From JAABRB01 sp041617635 (GTDB lineage Bacteria > Pseudomonadota > Gammaproteobacteria > Burkholderiales > SG8-39), in the NCBI GenBank assembly GCA_041617635.1, contig JBFJOO010000005.1, forward strand, positions 41,019 through 105,018: 64,000 bases of DNA, in the 5' to 3' direction. The notes under the pieces were generated by a model. That model was not told the DNA's origin. It was given only the letters and a program-made list of their open reading frames with translations, and made no database searches. Shown one piece after another: positions 9,101 to 17,138 of this stretch (its first letter is position 1; the number at the start of each line of letters is the position of its first letter). The translations under genes were made by a program, and so were the position numbers.

Positions 9101-9598
9101 GGCCCCCGGGAAGATCTTCGCCCACTCGCGCGCGACTTTCTCGGCCTGGGCCAGGTTGCCCTGCACCAGCAGGCCGCCGACGTCACCAGCCAGCGCGCCG
9201 GACAGCGCCACGAGACCGCGTGCGCCGCCGTCAGCCAGCCAGGCGCGCTTGATCTCCGCCCGGCCCCGGTACTGGTTGGCGAGCCATGCGCGCGTGAGCA
9301 GGCGGCAGAGCGAGCCGTAGCCTTCGCGCGAGCGCGCGAGCAGCAGCAGGCGCACGGGCTTTTCCCGGTCGGAATCGTTCTCGATCCAGGCGTCGCAGCC
9401 GATGATCGGCTTCACTCCCGCCGCGCGCGCCGCCTTGTAGAACCTCACCATCCCGAACAGATTGGCGAGATCGGTGATGGCGAGCGCGCCCATGCCGTCC
9501 GCCGCAGCCCGGGCCACGGCATCCTCGATTCGCACGATGCCGTCCGCGATCGAGAACTCGGTGTGAACGCGCAGGTGAACGAAGGCGGGAGTGGACAT
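6152..9598 (-). CDS. dnaE: DNA polymerase III subunit alpha
   Basis: An 1148-residue replicative polymerase, close to the E. coli length. An N-terminal PHP domain (HLRVHTEFSIADG) is followed by the polymerase core. The catalytic aspartates are visible in PDFDIDF near residues 400-406 and in VKFDFLGL near residue 556. A beta-clamp binding motif of the QxxLF type (QVSLFGD) lies near residue 917, followed by the OB-fold region. It starts at ATG 9598, with only a weak ribosome site. The gene is complete and monocistronic as far as the sequence shows. The 153 bp beyond its stop, up to 5985, contain no gene. Confidence 0.97.
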   Translation of the reverse strand: MSTPAFVHLRVHTEFSIADGIVRIEDAVARAAADGMGALAITDLANLFGMVRFYKAARAAGVKPIIGCDAWIENDSDREKPVRLLLLARSREGYGSLCRLLTRAWLANQYRGRAEIKRAWLADGGARGLVALSGALAGDVGGLLVQGNLAQAEKVAREWAKIFPGAYYLELQRAGHRETEAYIERAVRLAAKLGLPAVATHPVQFVRRDEFKAHEARVCIAEGYVLADRRRPRQFTEESYFKTQAEMRALFADLPEALENAVEIAQRCSLELELGTNRLPRFPTPEGVSLEDYLVESARAGLAQRLERLYPDASDREQQRPRYAERLDFEAKTIIQMGFAGYFLIVADFINWAKGSGVPVGPGRGSGAGSLVAYSLGITDLDPLKYDLLFERFLNPERVSMPDFDIDFCQDGRDRVIDYVRKKYGADCVSQIATFGTMAAKAVVRDVGRVMEWSYGRTDELAKLIPFQPGKLITLAMAREMEPRLADREEQEEDTRELLALAGQLEGLTRNVGMHAGGVLIAPGKLTDFCPLYAAQGSESVVSQLDMKGVEAVGLVKFDFLGLTTLTILDWTLRYVKRLDPDATLTLEALPINDPEAYRIFTTANTTAIFQFESRGMRDLVKRARPDRFEDLIALVALYRPGPMDLIPDFIERKHGRQRVEYLDPRLEPILGPTYGVMVYQEQVMQIAQVIGGYSLGSADLLRRAMGKKLPEEMATHRSTFIEGAKQNGITPARATLLFDLMEKFAGYGFNKSHAAAYALVAYQTAYMKARHPAAFMAANLSAVMDDTDKVQQFYQDAVANGLTVLPPDINTSDYRFVPVDGRTIRYGLGAVKGTGASAIGAIVAVRDGTEGHAGGPFRDLFEFCERIDKRVVNRRVVEALVRAGAFDSIDTDRARLLASVGIALEAADQRERAASQVSLFGDADAAALLRPDLVPAQPWDERQRLIEEKAALGFYLSGHPFRRFRAELGHFIGTTLDALQPRNDPVLLAGMVASTRTQMTRRGKMAIVMLDDGAAQIEVSVYNELFEAHRDILKEDRPLVIQGKVAKDEFTGGLRVVADKLMDMRAARERFARQLRLSMNGEASAARLRQMLEPYRNGTCPVAVRYVNGTATCEVRLGEDWCVTPDDGLVESLSDWLKPENVEFVYA

Positions 9599-9858
9599 CG
9601 GGCGGGGCGTCGGAACGGCGAAAGTTTACCACTGCGACGCCGCCCTTCCGCGCTCCGCTGCGCGTCGCAGCGGCCTTGCGGATCAACGCGTTACGCCGCG
9701 CGCTCGATCCCGCGCGGTTCCGCGGTCGCCGCAGCCAGGATAGAATGTCGTCATATCGGCCATCCGGGGCGGACAAAGCGCTAGAAGGGCTGGATCGGAT
9801 CGCAACACGGATCGGTGGAATTGCCGGTGCACGCGGGGCGGGGCTCGCGCGTTGTTCG

Positions 9859-9914
9859 GGCAGCGTTGTTTAGGCAGCCTTGTGGGGGCAGCCTTGTGTG
9901 GGCAGCCTTGTGTG
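9859..9914. repeat. Four tandem 14-bp repeats in a 5' leader
   Basis: The unit GGCAGCCTTGTGTG occurs in four copies at 9859-9872, 9873-9886, 9887-9900 and 9901-9914; the last two are identical and the first differs at several bases. The array ends 20 bp before the start codon at 9935 and so lies in the promoter or leader of that gene. Such arrays can change copy number by slippage. The rest of 9599-9858 shows no gene. Confidence 0.8.
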
Positions 9915-9934
9915 CGCAGAGGAGTGACAAGCTC

Positions 9935-10354
9935 ATGAGCGAGCGGACGATCTCGATGATGCTGTCGAAGCGGATGTTGTCGAATTGCGCGAGAGCGGTC
10001 CCCCTCGCCCTATCCGCCCTTCTGGTCGGGCTGGCGCTCTGCGCCACGGGCGCGCGCGCGGAAGGCGCCCGGCCTTTCCTGGTCGCGCAGTCGGCGATCA
10101 AACCGGAGCGCGCCAAGGAAATCGCGGCAGCCGACACGGAGATCCGCGTCGCGCGCGGTGAGCTCGACGAGGCGCGGCGGCGCTTCGAGGCCGGCCGCAA
10201 GCCGAGCACCACGGACCGCGTGAACCAGCTGGAGGGCGGCGGCGCGAACACGGACGCCTACTACCTGCGCGTCGAGCAGCTGAAAGCCAATGTCACGAAG
10301 GCCCAGGAGCGCCTGGATCGCGCGATCAACGCCCGCAAGGCGATCGGCGAATGA
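9935..10354 (+). CDS. Small exported coiled-coil protein, possible paralogue of the next gene
   Basis: Encodes 139 residues; the start at 9935 is set by an AGAGGAG ribosome site 10 nt upstream. A signal peptide (VPLALSALLVGLALCATGARA) is followed by a charged helical region (AAADTEIRVARGELDEARRRFEAG) and a C-terminal helix (DAYYLRVEQLKANVTKAQERL). The C-terminal half matches the pattern of the following DUF4124 protein (DAYWERQRANEQAVKNAEARL), which suggests duplication. Function unknown; the helical mature part is likely periplasmic. Confidence 0.65.
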   Translation: MSERTISMMLSKRMLSNCARAVPLALSALLVGLALCATGARAEGARPFLVAQSAIKPERAKEIAAADTEIRVARGELDEARRRFEAGRKPSTTDRVNQLEGGGANTDAYYLRVEQLKANVTKAQERLDRAINARKAIGE

Positions 10355-10387
10355 CGATTCGCGGGTGAGAAGCAGGAGTCTCGGGAC

Positions 10388-10852
10388 ATGATCCGCAAGT
10401 ACGCCACCGCGCTCATCCTGGTCGCATTCGGAGTGCTGGCCGGTCAGGCGTTCGCGCAGAAGATGCAGAAATACGTGACTCCGGATGGCAAGACGGTCTA
10501 CTCCGACCGCCCGATTCCCGGCGCGCGGCTCGTCGACGAGATCGCGCCCCCGCCTCCGGTCGATCCGGCAGCCGCCGCCGCTGCGCAGGCGCGCGCGCGC
10601 GCGAACGCCGAGAAAGCGAACGCCGCCGGAGCCAGGCGGGCGGAAAGCAGCCAGGGGGCCCAGCAGGGCGACGATGCGGCTGCCGCGCTCGCTCGAGCGA
10701 AGGAGCAGCTCGAGAAGGGCAAGGAGCCGCTGCCCGGCGAGCGAACCGGCACAGCAAGCGGCGGCTCGCGCCTGAACGATGCCTACTGGGAGCGCCAGCG
10801 TGCCAACGAGCAGGCCGTCAAGAATGCCGAGGCGCGGCTGAAAACGCAGTAG
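10388..10852 (+). CDS. DUF4124 domain-containing exported protein
   Basis: A 154-residue protein with a signal peptide (ATALILVAFGVLAGQAFA) and the typical DUF4124 opening MQKYVTPDGKTVYSDRP at about residues 26-42. An Ala/Arg-rich low-complexity region and a C-terminal helix follow. The gene lies 33 bp after the related coiled-coil gene and is probably in the same transcript. DUF4124 proteins are common in betaproteobacterial envelopes; their role is not established. Confidence 0.75.
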   Translation: MIRKYATALILVAFGVLAGQAFAQKMQKYVTPDGKTVYSDRPIPGARLVDEIAPPPPVDPAAAAAAQARARANAEKANAAGARRAESSQGAQQGDDAAAALARAKEQLEKGKEPLPGERTGTASGGSRLNDAYWERQRANEQAVKNAEARLKTQ

Positions 10853-10902
10853 CGCTCGCGCAGCACCGCAAACGCGCGGCGCGCAACAGCAAACCCCCGG
10901 GC

Positions 10903-11943
10903 TCAGGTGACCAGCGTCGCGGGAGTGCCCGCCCCGTGCGCTTCGATCCGCCCGATGCGATACGCCGTTTCGCCGGCCGCTTCGAGCGCGGCAATCGCAC
11001 GCTCGACGTCCGCTTGCCCGACGACGACGACCATCCCGATCCCGCAGTTGAACACGCGGTGCATCTCGCCCTCGGCCACGCCACCCTCCTCCTGGAGCCA
11101 GTCGAAGAGCGGGGGTCGCGGCCAGGCGCCTTTCTCGATTATCGCGCGCACGCCCGCGGGCAGGACCCGCGGAACATTCTCGACGATCCCCCCGCCCGTG
11201 ATGTGCGCGCAGCCTTTCACCGGCACCGCGCGCATCAGCGCAAGCAAGGGCTTCACGTAGATGCGCGTCGGCTCGAGCAAGACGTCGGCGAAGGGCCGGC
11301 CGTGGAAATCCGCGGCGAAGTCCGGCGCCGATCGCGCGAGGATCTTGCGCACCAGGGAGTACCCGTTGGAATGTGCGCCGCTCGACGCCAGCCCGAGCAC
11401 CGCGTCGCCCGCCGCGATCGAGCGTCCGTCGATCAAGCGGGATTTTTCCGCGACGCCTACGGCGAATCCAGCGAGGTCGTACTCGCCGTCCGGGTACATG
11501 CCTGGCATCTCGGCGGTTTCCCCGCCGATCAGCGCGCAGCCGGCGAGCTCGCACCCACGGGCGATGCCCTTGATGACTTCGGTCGCCACCGCGACGTCGA
11601 GCTTCCCGCACGCGAAGTAGTCGAGGAAGAACAGCGGCTCGGCGCCCTGGACGAGAATGTCGTTGACGCTCATCGCGACCAGATCGATGCCGACGGTGTC
11701 GTTCCGGCCGAGCGCAAACGCGAGCTTGAGCTTGGTGCCGACGCCGTCGGTGCCCGAAACCAGGACCGGCTCACGGTATCGGCTCGAGAGCTCGAACAGC
11801 GCGCCGAATCCGCCGATGCCCGCGAGCACTTCCGGGCGCATCGTGCGCCGGGCAAAGGGCTTGATCGCCTCGACCAGCGCGTCGCCCGCGTCGATGTCGA
11901 CACCGGCGTCGCGGTACGAGATGGGGTCGCGCGGGGCTGTCAA
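10903..11943 (-). CDS. purM: Phosphoribosylformylglycinamidine cyclo-ligase (AIR synthase)
   Basis: A 346-residue protein of standard PurM length. It closes FGAM to AIR with ATP in purine synthesis. Family signatures include SYRDAGVDIDAGD at the N-terminus, the ATP-binding SGTDGVGTKLKLAF segment, and the GGGIVENVPRVLP region near residue 250. It is transcribed away from hda, the usual arrangement in betaproteobacteria. Confidence 0.96.
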   Translation of the reverse strand: MTAPRDPISYRDAGVDIDAGDALVEAIKPFARRTMRPEVLAGIGGFGALFELSSRYREPVLVSGTDGVGTKLKLAFALGRNDTVGIDLVAMSVNDILVQGAEPLFFLDYFACGKLDVAVATEVIKGIARGCELAGCALIGGETAEMPGMYPDGEYDLAGFAVGVAEKSRLIDGRSIAAGDAVLGLASSGAHSNGYSLVRKILARSAPDFAADFHGRPFADVLLEPTRIYVKPLLALMRAVPVKGCAHITGGGIVENVPRVLPAGVRAIIEKGAWPRPPLFDWLQEEGGVAEGEMHRVFNCGIGMVVVVGQADVERAIAALEAAGETAYRIGRIEAHGAGTPATLVT

Positions 11944-12018
11944 GGTGATGCGCGGAATGTGGAAGCCGGCGGCAGCGGATGAAATGCGGAATCGATGCGG
12001 ATTCGGCGCGGAGCGGTT

Positions 12019-12043
12019 GTAGCGGGGCGGCGCTTGCCGCTAC
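12019..12043. other. Hairpin in the purM/hda divergent region
   Basis: GTAGCGG and CCGCTAC form a 7-bp inverted repeat with an 11-nt loop in the 184-bp gap between purM and hda. Its position in both 5' leaders suggests a regulatory site or leader structure, without further support. Confidence 0.3.
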
Positions 12044-12127
12044 AGTTACACGTTTGCGTCGGATTCTACCGGAAATGCTCTCGCAGCCCCGCAACCGGCC
12101 CGTCGGCACGCACGGCGCGAAGCCGGC

Positions 12128-12823
12128 ATGAAGCAGCTCGCCCTCGCACTGGAGGCGTGGCACGCCCCCACGCTCGGAAATTTCGTGACCGGCCGCAATG
12201 CGGCCGCGCTCGCGGCAATCCGGATGCTGGTTGGCGCTCCGACGGGGGTCATCTACCTGTGGGGCCAGCCGGGCAGCGGTCGCACGCACCTCTTGCGCGC
12301 CGCCGTTGGCGCCGCCGCGGGACAGGGCGCGGAAGCGGCGCTGCTCGCCGGGACTGATCCCGACTGGGCATCGGCCGAGCGCATGCGACTCGTGGCGCTC
12401 GACGACGTCGACCGCCTCGGTGAAGCCGATCAGGTCCGTGCGTTCGACCTCTGCAACGAATTGCGCGCGGCCGGCGCGGGATTGCTCGTTGCGGGGATGG
12501 TCGCGCCCGCGATGCTTGCCCTGCGCGAGGATCTCCGCACGCGGCTCGCGTCGGGGCTTGCCTTCCAGCTGCATCCACTGACCGACGCGGAGAAGACGCT
12601 GGCGCTGCGCGACTACGCGCGGCATCGCGGACTGCGGATGGCGGAGGATGTGGTGCCCTACCTTCTCGCGCACCTGCAGCGGGACATGGCTACCCAGATC
12701 GCCGTGGTGGACGCGCTCGACCGCTATTCGCTCGAGCAAAAGCGGCCCGTCACCCTGCCGCTGGTGCGCGCGGCGCTCGCCGAGATCCTGGGCGATGCGC
12801 GATTCGTGGGGGCCGAAGAATGA
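12128..12823 (+). CDS. hda: DnaA regulatory inactivator Hda
   Basis: A 231-residue AAA+ protein homologous to the central part of DnaA without the DNA-binding domain. The N-terminus carries a beta-clamp binding motif (KQLALAL, residues 2-8), as expected of Hda. A Walker A-like motif (GQPGSGRTHLL) and a Walker B (LVALDDVDRL) follow. Together with the clamp it stimulates ATP hydrolysis by DnaA after initiation. It is the first gene of a long coupled operon and overlaps the next gene by 4 bp. Confidence 0.9.
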   Translation: MKQLALALEAWHAPTLGNFVTGRNAAALAAIRMLVGAPTGVIYLWGQPGSGRTHLLRAAVGAAAGQGAEAALLAGTDPDWASAERMRLVALDDVDRLGEADQVRAFDLCNELRAAGAGLLVAGMVAPAMLALREDLRTRLASGLAFQLHPLTDAEKTLALRDYARHRGLRMAEDVVPYLLAHLQRDMATQIAVVDALDRYSLEQKRPVTLPLVRAALAEILGDARFVGAEE

Positions 12824-13488
12824 GTGGCGAGCTCGCGTTGTTCGACTTGGACAACACGCTGCTCGCGGGCGACAGCGATTACGCGTGGGCGCAGTTCCTG
12901 ATCGAGCAGGGGGTGCTGGAGCGCACGCAGTACGAGGCGCGCAACGACGAATTCTTCCGGCAGTACAAGGCCGGCACGCTGAACATACACGAGTTCCTGG
13001 CATTCCAGCTGGCACCGCTCGCGGCGCACTCACGCGCGCAGCTCGACCTCTGGCACGGCCAGTTCATGGAGCAGCGAATCCGGCCGATGATCGGCGCCGC
13101 GGCGCGCGGCCTCGTGGAGCGCCATCGGGTCGCAGGCAATCTCTGCGCAATCGTCACCGCGACGAACTCGTTCGTCACCGGTCCGATCGCGCGCGAGTTC
13201 GGCGTCCCGCACCTGATCGCAACCGAGCCCGAGGAAGAGGGCGGCCGGTTCACGGGCGGCATAGCAGGAGTGCCCTGTTTCCAGGGCGGCAAGGTCACCC
13301 GCGTCGAAGCCTGGCTCGCGCACGCCGGCCACCGCTTCGAGTCGTTCGCGGCGACCTGGTTCTACAGCGACTCGGCGAACGACCTGCCGCTGCTCGAGCG
13401 CGTCAGCAACCCGGTGGCGGTCGACCCGGACGATCGGCTGCGTCAGGTGGCGAGCGCGCGGGGCTGGTCGATCCTGGAGATCCATTGA
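12820..13488 (+). CDS. HAD-IB family phosphatase (SerB-like)
   Basis: A 222-residue HAD hydrolase. Motif I (LALFDLDNTLLAGDSD) supplies the catalytic aspartates; motif II is in IVTATNSF and motif IV in FYSDSANDLPLL. The family includes phosphoserine phosphatase-like enzymes; the substrate cannot be read from sequence. Its ATG overlaps the hda stop (ATGA). In most betaproteobacteria this gene lies directly before pcnB; here two transporter genes separate them. Confidence 0.85.
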   Translation: MSGELALFDLDNTLLAGDSDYAWAQFLIEQGVLERTQYEARNDEFFRQYKAGTLNIHEFLAFQLAPLAAHSRAQLDLWHGQFMEQRIRPMIGAAARGLVERHRVAGNLCAIVTATNSFVTGPIAREFGVPHLIATEPEEEGGRFTGGIAGVPCFQGGKVTRVEAWLAHAGHRFESFAATWFYSDSANDLPLLERVSNPVAVDPDDRLRQVASARGWSILEIH

Positions 13489-14462
13489 GAAACGCGCCCG
13501 CACGGGTCCCCGTCATCGCGGCGCTCGCCGTTGCCGGCCCGCTGTCGATCGGCGTAGCGCTTGCGTTCGGCAGCGTCAACCTGCCATTCACTGAATGGCT
13601 CCATGCGCTCAGCGGGCAGGGCGGCGACACCGCGCGCGAGATCGTGTGGGGCCTGCGCGCGCCGCGCGCGTTCGCGGGATTCGCCGTCGGCGCGCTGCTC
13701 GCGCTCGCGGGAGCGCTCCTGCAGGTCCTGCTGCGCAATCCGCTCGCCGACCCCTACATCCTCGGCGTGTCCGGCGGCGCGGCGGTCGGCGCCCTGGCGG
13801 CGATGCTCGCGGGGCTTGCCGGAGCGATCGTGCACGCGTCAGCCTTCGCGGGGGCGTGTGCCGCGGCGCTGGCACTCTTCGCGTTCTCGATGCGCTTCAC
13901 CGGCTGGAACATTCACCGCGTCCTGCTCGCCGGAGTCGGTATCGCAGCCGGCGCCGGCGCCGCCGTCAGCCTGATCCTCACGCTCGCCCCCGCGGGTCAG
14001 GTTCACGGCATGCTTTTCTGGTTGATGGGCGACCTCTCCGGCGCAGAGCGCCCGTTGAACGGCTGGATCGCGCTGGCCGCGGCGCTCGCGCTGGCGCTCG
14101 GCTTGGCCCGTCAGCTCGACGGGCTCGCGCTCGGACCGCTCAAGGCGCAATCCCTGGGCATCGCGGTAGGCCGCACGCAGGCGCTCGCATTCCTCGCCGC
14201 GACGGGCGCGACCGTCGCCGCAGTCATGCTCGCCGGCAGCGTCGGTTTCGTCGGACTCGTGGTTCCCCACCTGCTGCGCCTCGCGGGGTTCACCGGACAC
14301 CGTGTGCTGTTGCCGCTTGCGGCGCTCGCGGGCGGAACCCTGGTGGTCGTCGCCGACACGCTGGCCCGCGCGATCGCGGCGCCGCTCGAGTTCCCGGTCG
14401 GCGCGCTGACGGCGCTGATCGGCGTGCCCGTCCTGCTCGTCTTGATCGCGCGATCGCGATGA
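13485..14462 (+). CDS. FecCD/BtuC-type ABC transporter permease
   Basis: A 325-residue polytopic protein with about ten hydrophobic segments. Family signatures include RAPRAFAGFAVGALLALAGA, LRNPLADPYILGVSGGAAVG and GFVGLVVPHLLR. It starts at TTG 13485 inside the TTGA overlap with the HAD gene stop, so translation is coupled. The family transports cobalamin, haem or ferric siderophores. No periplasmic binding protein gene is adjacent, so the substrate is unassigned. Confidence 0.87.
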   Translation: MRNAPARVPVIAALAVAGPLSIGVALAFGSVNLPFTEWLHALSGQGGDTAREIVWGLRAPRAFAGFAVGALLALAGALLQVLLRNPLADPYILGVSGGAAVGALAAMLAGLAGAIVHASAFAGACAAALALFAFSMRFTGWNIHRVLLAGVGIAAGAGAAVSLILTLAPAGQVHGMLFWLMGDLSGAERPLNGWIALAAALALALGLARQLDGLALGPLKAQSLGIAVGRTQALAFLAATGATVAAVMLAGSVGFVGLVVPHLLRLAGFTGHRVLLPLAALAGGTLVVVADTLARAIAAPLEFPVGALTALIGVPVLLVLIARSR

Positions 14463-15226
14463 CGCTCGCCGCGCAAGGGCTCGCGCTCACCGTGCCGGGA
14501 CGGACGCTGGTGAAAGCGCTCGATCTTTCGCTCGCGCCCGGTCAATGCTGGGCGCTGCTCGGCCGTAACGGCGCGGGAAAATCGAGCCTGTTGCTCGCGC
14601 TCGCCGGCCTCAGCCGGCCGGCGTCCGGCGCGGTGCTGCTCGACGACACGCCGCTCCACGACCATCCGCGTCGCGACGTTGCGCGCCGGCTCGGCATCCT
14701 GCTGCAGCACGATGCCGAGGACTTCTGGGGCTCGGTTCTGGATTTCATCCTGCTCGGGCGGCTGCCGCACGGCACGGGACTGCTCGGCGCGGATCCCGCG
14801 GGCGTCGCGCAGGCGCGCGCGGCCATCGACGCGGTCGACCTGCTCGAGCACGTCGATCAGCCCTATCGCACCCTGTCGGGCGGCGAACGCCAGCGCGCGC
14901 GGATCGCGCAGCTCCTCGTGCAGTCCCCCGACTACCTCCTGCTCGACGAGCCGCTCTCGCATCTCGACCTCAAGCATCAGCTCGAACTGATGCAGCTGCT
15001 GGCGGGTCTCGCGCGCGCAGGCCGCGCCGTCATCATGGCCCTGCACGAACCGCTCTGGGCGGCGCGTTTCTGCGATACCGCGCTCCTGATGTATGATTCT
15101 GGCGCCTTTCGCCATGGCGCCGTTCACGACGTGCTGAATCAGGACAATCTCGAAGCGCTCTACCGCTGCCGTCTGGAGGCCATCGCCGGATCCGGCGCCT
15201 CGCTCTACTTGCCTGTCTCGAGTTGA
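14459..15226 (+). CDS. BtuD/FecE-type ABC transporter ATPase
   Basis: A 255-residue ATPase. Walker A (GRNGAGKSSLL), signature LSGGERQRARIAQ, Walker B (YLLLDEPLSHLD) and the H-loop (MALHEP) are all present. Its ATG overlaps the permease stop (ATGA), and pcnB starts within its own stop (TTGA), so it is embedded in an operon of otherwise unrelated housekeeping genes. Together with the permease it would form a BtuCD-like importer needing a binding protein from elsewhere. Confidence 0.9.
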   Translation: MTLAAQGLALTVPGRTLVKALDLSLAPGQCWALLGRNGAGKSSLLLALAGLSRPASGAVLLDDTPLHDHPRRDVARRLGILLQHDAEDFWGSVLDFILLGRLPHGTGLLGADPAGVAQARAAIDAVDLLEHVDQPYRTLSGGERQRARIAQLLVQSPDYLLLDEPLSHLDLKHQLELMQLLAGLARAGRAVIMALHEPLWAARFCDTALLMYDSGAFRHGAVHDVLNQDNLEALYRCRLEAIAGSGASLYLPVSS

Positions 15227-16596
15227 TCAAGCGATTCATCCGGCGCGTACTGCGCCTCGGAAAGGGCGCCGCGCCCACCATCGTGCCGCTGAAGGAACAC
15301 GGCATCTCGCAGGAGACGATCTCGTACGGCGCGCGCAAGGTTTGCGAGGTGCTGGCCAGCCGGAAATTCGAGGCGTACGTGGTCGGCGGCGCGGTGCGCG
15401 ACCTGATGCTCGGCATCCAGCCGAAGGATTTCGACGTCGCGACCGACGCGACGCCCGAGGAGGTCCATCGGCACATCCGTCGCTCGCGGCTCATCGGTCG
15501 GCGTTTCAAGCTCGTGCACGCGGTATTCAACGACGAGATCGTGGAGGTGTCCACCTTTCGCGCAGTGAACGTGCAAGCGAACGACGCCGCGGGCGCCGCC
15601 GTGCCCGTGGATCAGGCGGTGGACGCCCACGGCCGCCTGACGCGCGACAACGTGTACGGCAACCGCGAGCAGGACGCGGCGCGGCGCGATTTCACCATCA
15701 ACGCGCTGTACTACGACCCCGCGACCCAGACCGTGCTCGATTACCACCAGGGCGTGCGCGATCTGAAGAAGCGCACGCTGCGCGTGATCGGCGACCCCCG
15801 GGTGCGCTTCCGCGAGGATCCGGTGCGCATGCTGCGCGCCGTCCGGCTCGGCGCGAAGCTCGATTTCAAGATCGACCCGAAGACGCGCGCGCCGATTCGC
15901 GAGATGGCCGACCTGATGGCGAACGTTCCGCCGGCGCGCCTGTTCGACGAGATGCTGAAGCTGCTCCTGTCCGGCCATGCATCGGCTTGCCTCCAGCGGT
16001 TGCGCGCAGAAGGTTTGCATCACGGGCTGCTGCCGCTGCTCGACGTGATCTTCGAGCAGCCGCTCGGTGAGAAGTTCGTGAACCTTGCGCTCGAGCAGAC
16101 CGACCGGCGGATCCGCGAGGACAAGCCCGTTTCACCCGCCTTCCTCTTCGCCGCGCTGCTGTGGCACGAAGTGCTTGCGGCATGGAAGGTCCGCGAGGCC
16201 AAACGTACGAGCCGTATTCCGGCGCTCTACGCCGCGATGGACGAGGTGCTCGACATCCAGACCGACAAGCTCGCAATCCCGCGCCGCCTGACCACGACGA
16301 TGAAGGAGATCTGGTCGTTGCAGCCGCGCTTCGAGAACCGGTCGGGCAGGCGACCGTTCGCGTTGCTCGAGCACCCGCGCCTGAGGGCCAGCTACGACTT
16401 TCTCGCATTGCGCGCAGACAGCGGCGAGGCGCCGCGCGAGCTCGTCGAGTGGTGGCGCCGTTTCATGGAAGGCACCCCCGAGGAGCGCGCCGATCTGCTC
16501 CTTCCCGCGCCCTCTGGCGAGCGCAAGAGCCGGCGCCGGCGGCGTGGCAAGAAAAAGACCGCGAGTGCGGGCCCGCCTCCGACGCTTGCCGACTGA
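15223..16596 (+). CDS. pcnB: Poly(A) polymerase I
   Basis: A 457-residue class II nucleotidyltransferase. The active site is visible as VVGGAVRDLMLG followed by KDFDVATDA (DxD). The RNA-binding motif RRDFTINALYYD follows, and the C-terminus is very basic (KSRRRRRGKKK), typical of PcnB rather than the CCA-adding enzyme. It adds 3' poly(A) tails that speed RNA decay. It starts at TTG 15223 overlapping the ATPase stop. Confidence 0.92.
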   Translation: MIKRFIRRVLRLGKGAAPTIVPLKEHGISQETISYGARKVCEVLASRKFEAYVVGGAVRDLMLGIQPKDFDVATDATPEEVHRHIRRSRLIGRRFKLVHAVFNDEIVEVSTFRAVNVQANDAAGAAVPVDQAVDAHGRLTRDNVYGNREQDAARRDFTINALYYDPATQTVLDYHQGVRDLKKRTLRVIGDPRVRFREDPVRMLRAVRLGAKLDFKIDPKTRAPIREMADLMANVPPARLFDEMLKLLLSGHASACLQRLRAEGLHHGLLPLLDVIFEQPLGEKFVNLALEQTDRRIREDKPVSPAFLFAALLWHEVLAAWKVREAKRTSRIPALYAAMDEVLDIQTDKLAIPRRLTTTMKEIWSLQPRFENRSGRRPFALLEHPRLRASYDFLALRADSGEAPRELVEWWRRFMEGTPEERADLLLPAPSGERKSRRRRRGKKKTASAGPPPTLAD

Positions 16597-16608
16597 GCGC
16601 ACGCGACC

Positions 16609-17094
16609 ATGGCGCGGGCATTTGTCGGTCTCGGCGCCAATCTCGGCGATCCCGTCGCCCAGGTCACGCGTGCGCTGGCCGCGCTGGCGGAGCTCGACGC
16701 CACGCGTGTCGTGCGAGCGTCGTCGCTCTACCGGACCGCGCCGATCGGTGACGCGGACCAGCATGACTACGTCAATGCCGTGGCGCTGCTCGACACCGGT
16801 CTCGCGCCGCGCGCGCTGCTGGACGCTATGCTGGGCATCGAGCACACCGCCGGGCGCGCGCGGTCTTTCCGGAACGCGCCGCGGTTGCTCGATCTCGATC
16901 TGCTGCTCTATGGTGACCAGGTCATCGACGCACCCGGCCTTCTCGTTCCGCATCCGCGCATGCACGAGCGCGCCTTCGTCCTCGTGCCCCTGGTCGAGAT
17001 TGCACCGGACGCGGTGGTTCCTGGGCACGGCCGGGCCACAGATCTGCTGCGCGGCACGGCGCATCAAGCGGTGCGCAAGCTGGATCCGGACTGA
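16609..17094 (+). CDS. folK: 6-hydroxymethyl-7,8-dihydropterin pyrophosphokinase
   Basis: A 161-residue HPPK of standard length, acting in folate synthesis. Signatures are FVGLGANLGDP at the N-terminus, SLYRTAPIG, and the catalytic region RNAPRLLDLDLLLYG followed by VPHPRMHERAFVL. It lies 12 bp after pcnB, the common betaproteobacterial pairing. Confidence 0.95.
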   Translation: MARAFVGLGANLGDPVAQVTRALAALAELDATRVVRASSLYRTAPIGDADQHDYVNAVALLDTGLAPRALLDAMLGIEHTAGRARSFRNAPRLLDLDLLLYGDQVIDAPGLLVPHPRMHERAFVLVPLVEIAPDAVVPGHGRATDLLRGTAHQAVRKLDPD

Positions 17095-17138
17095 CCCCCG
17101 CACGCTTGTGTATCATCCGGCTCGACTCGCGACTCGAC

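Noticed and set aside
5984..9784. A 1266-codon plus-strand frame opposite dnaE.
   Set aside because: It is the antisense shadow of dnaE: the minus-strand frame has all polymerase motifs while this one has a His/Arg-rich biased composition.
12019..12043. A riboswitch in the purM/hda gap.
   Set aside because: Only one 7-bp hairpin is present, with no conserved riboswitch core.
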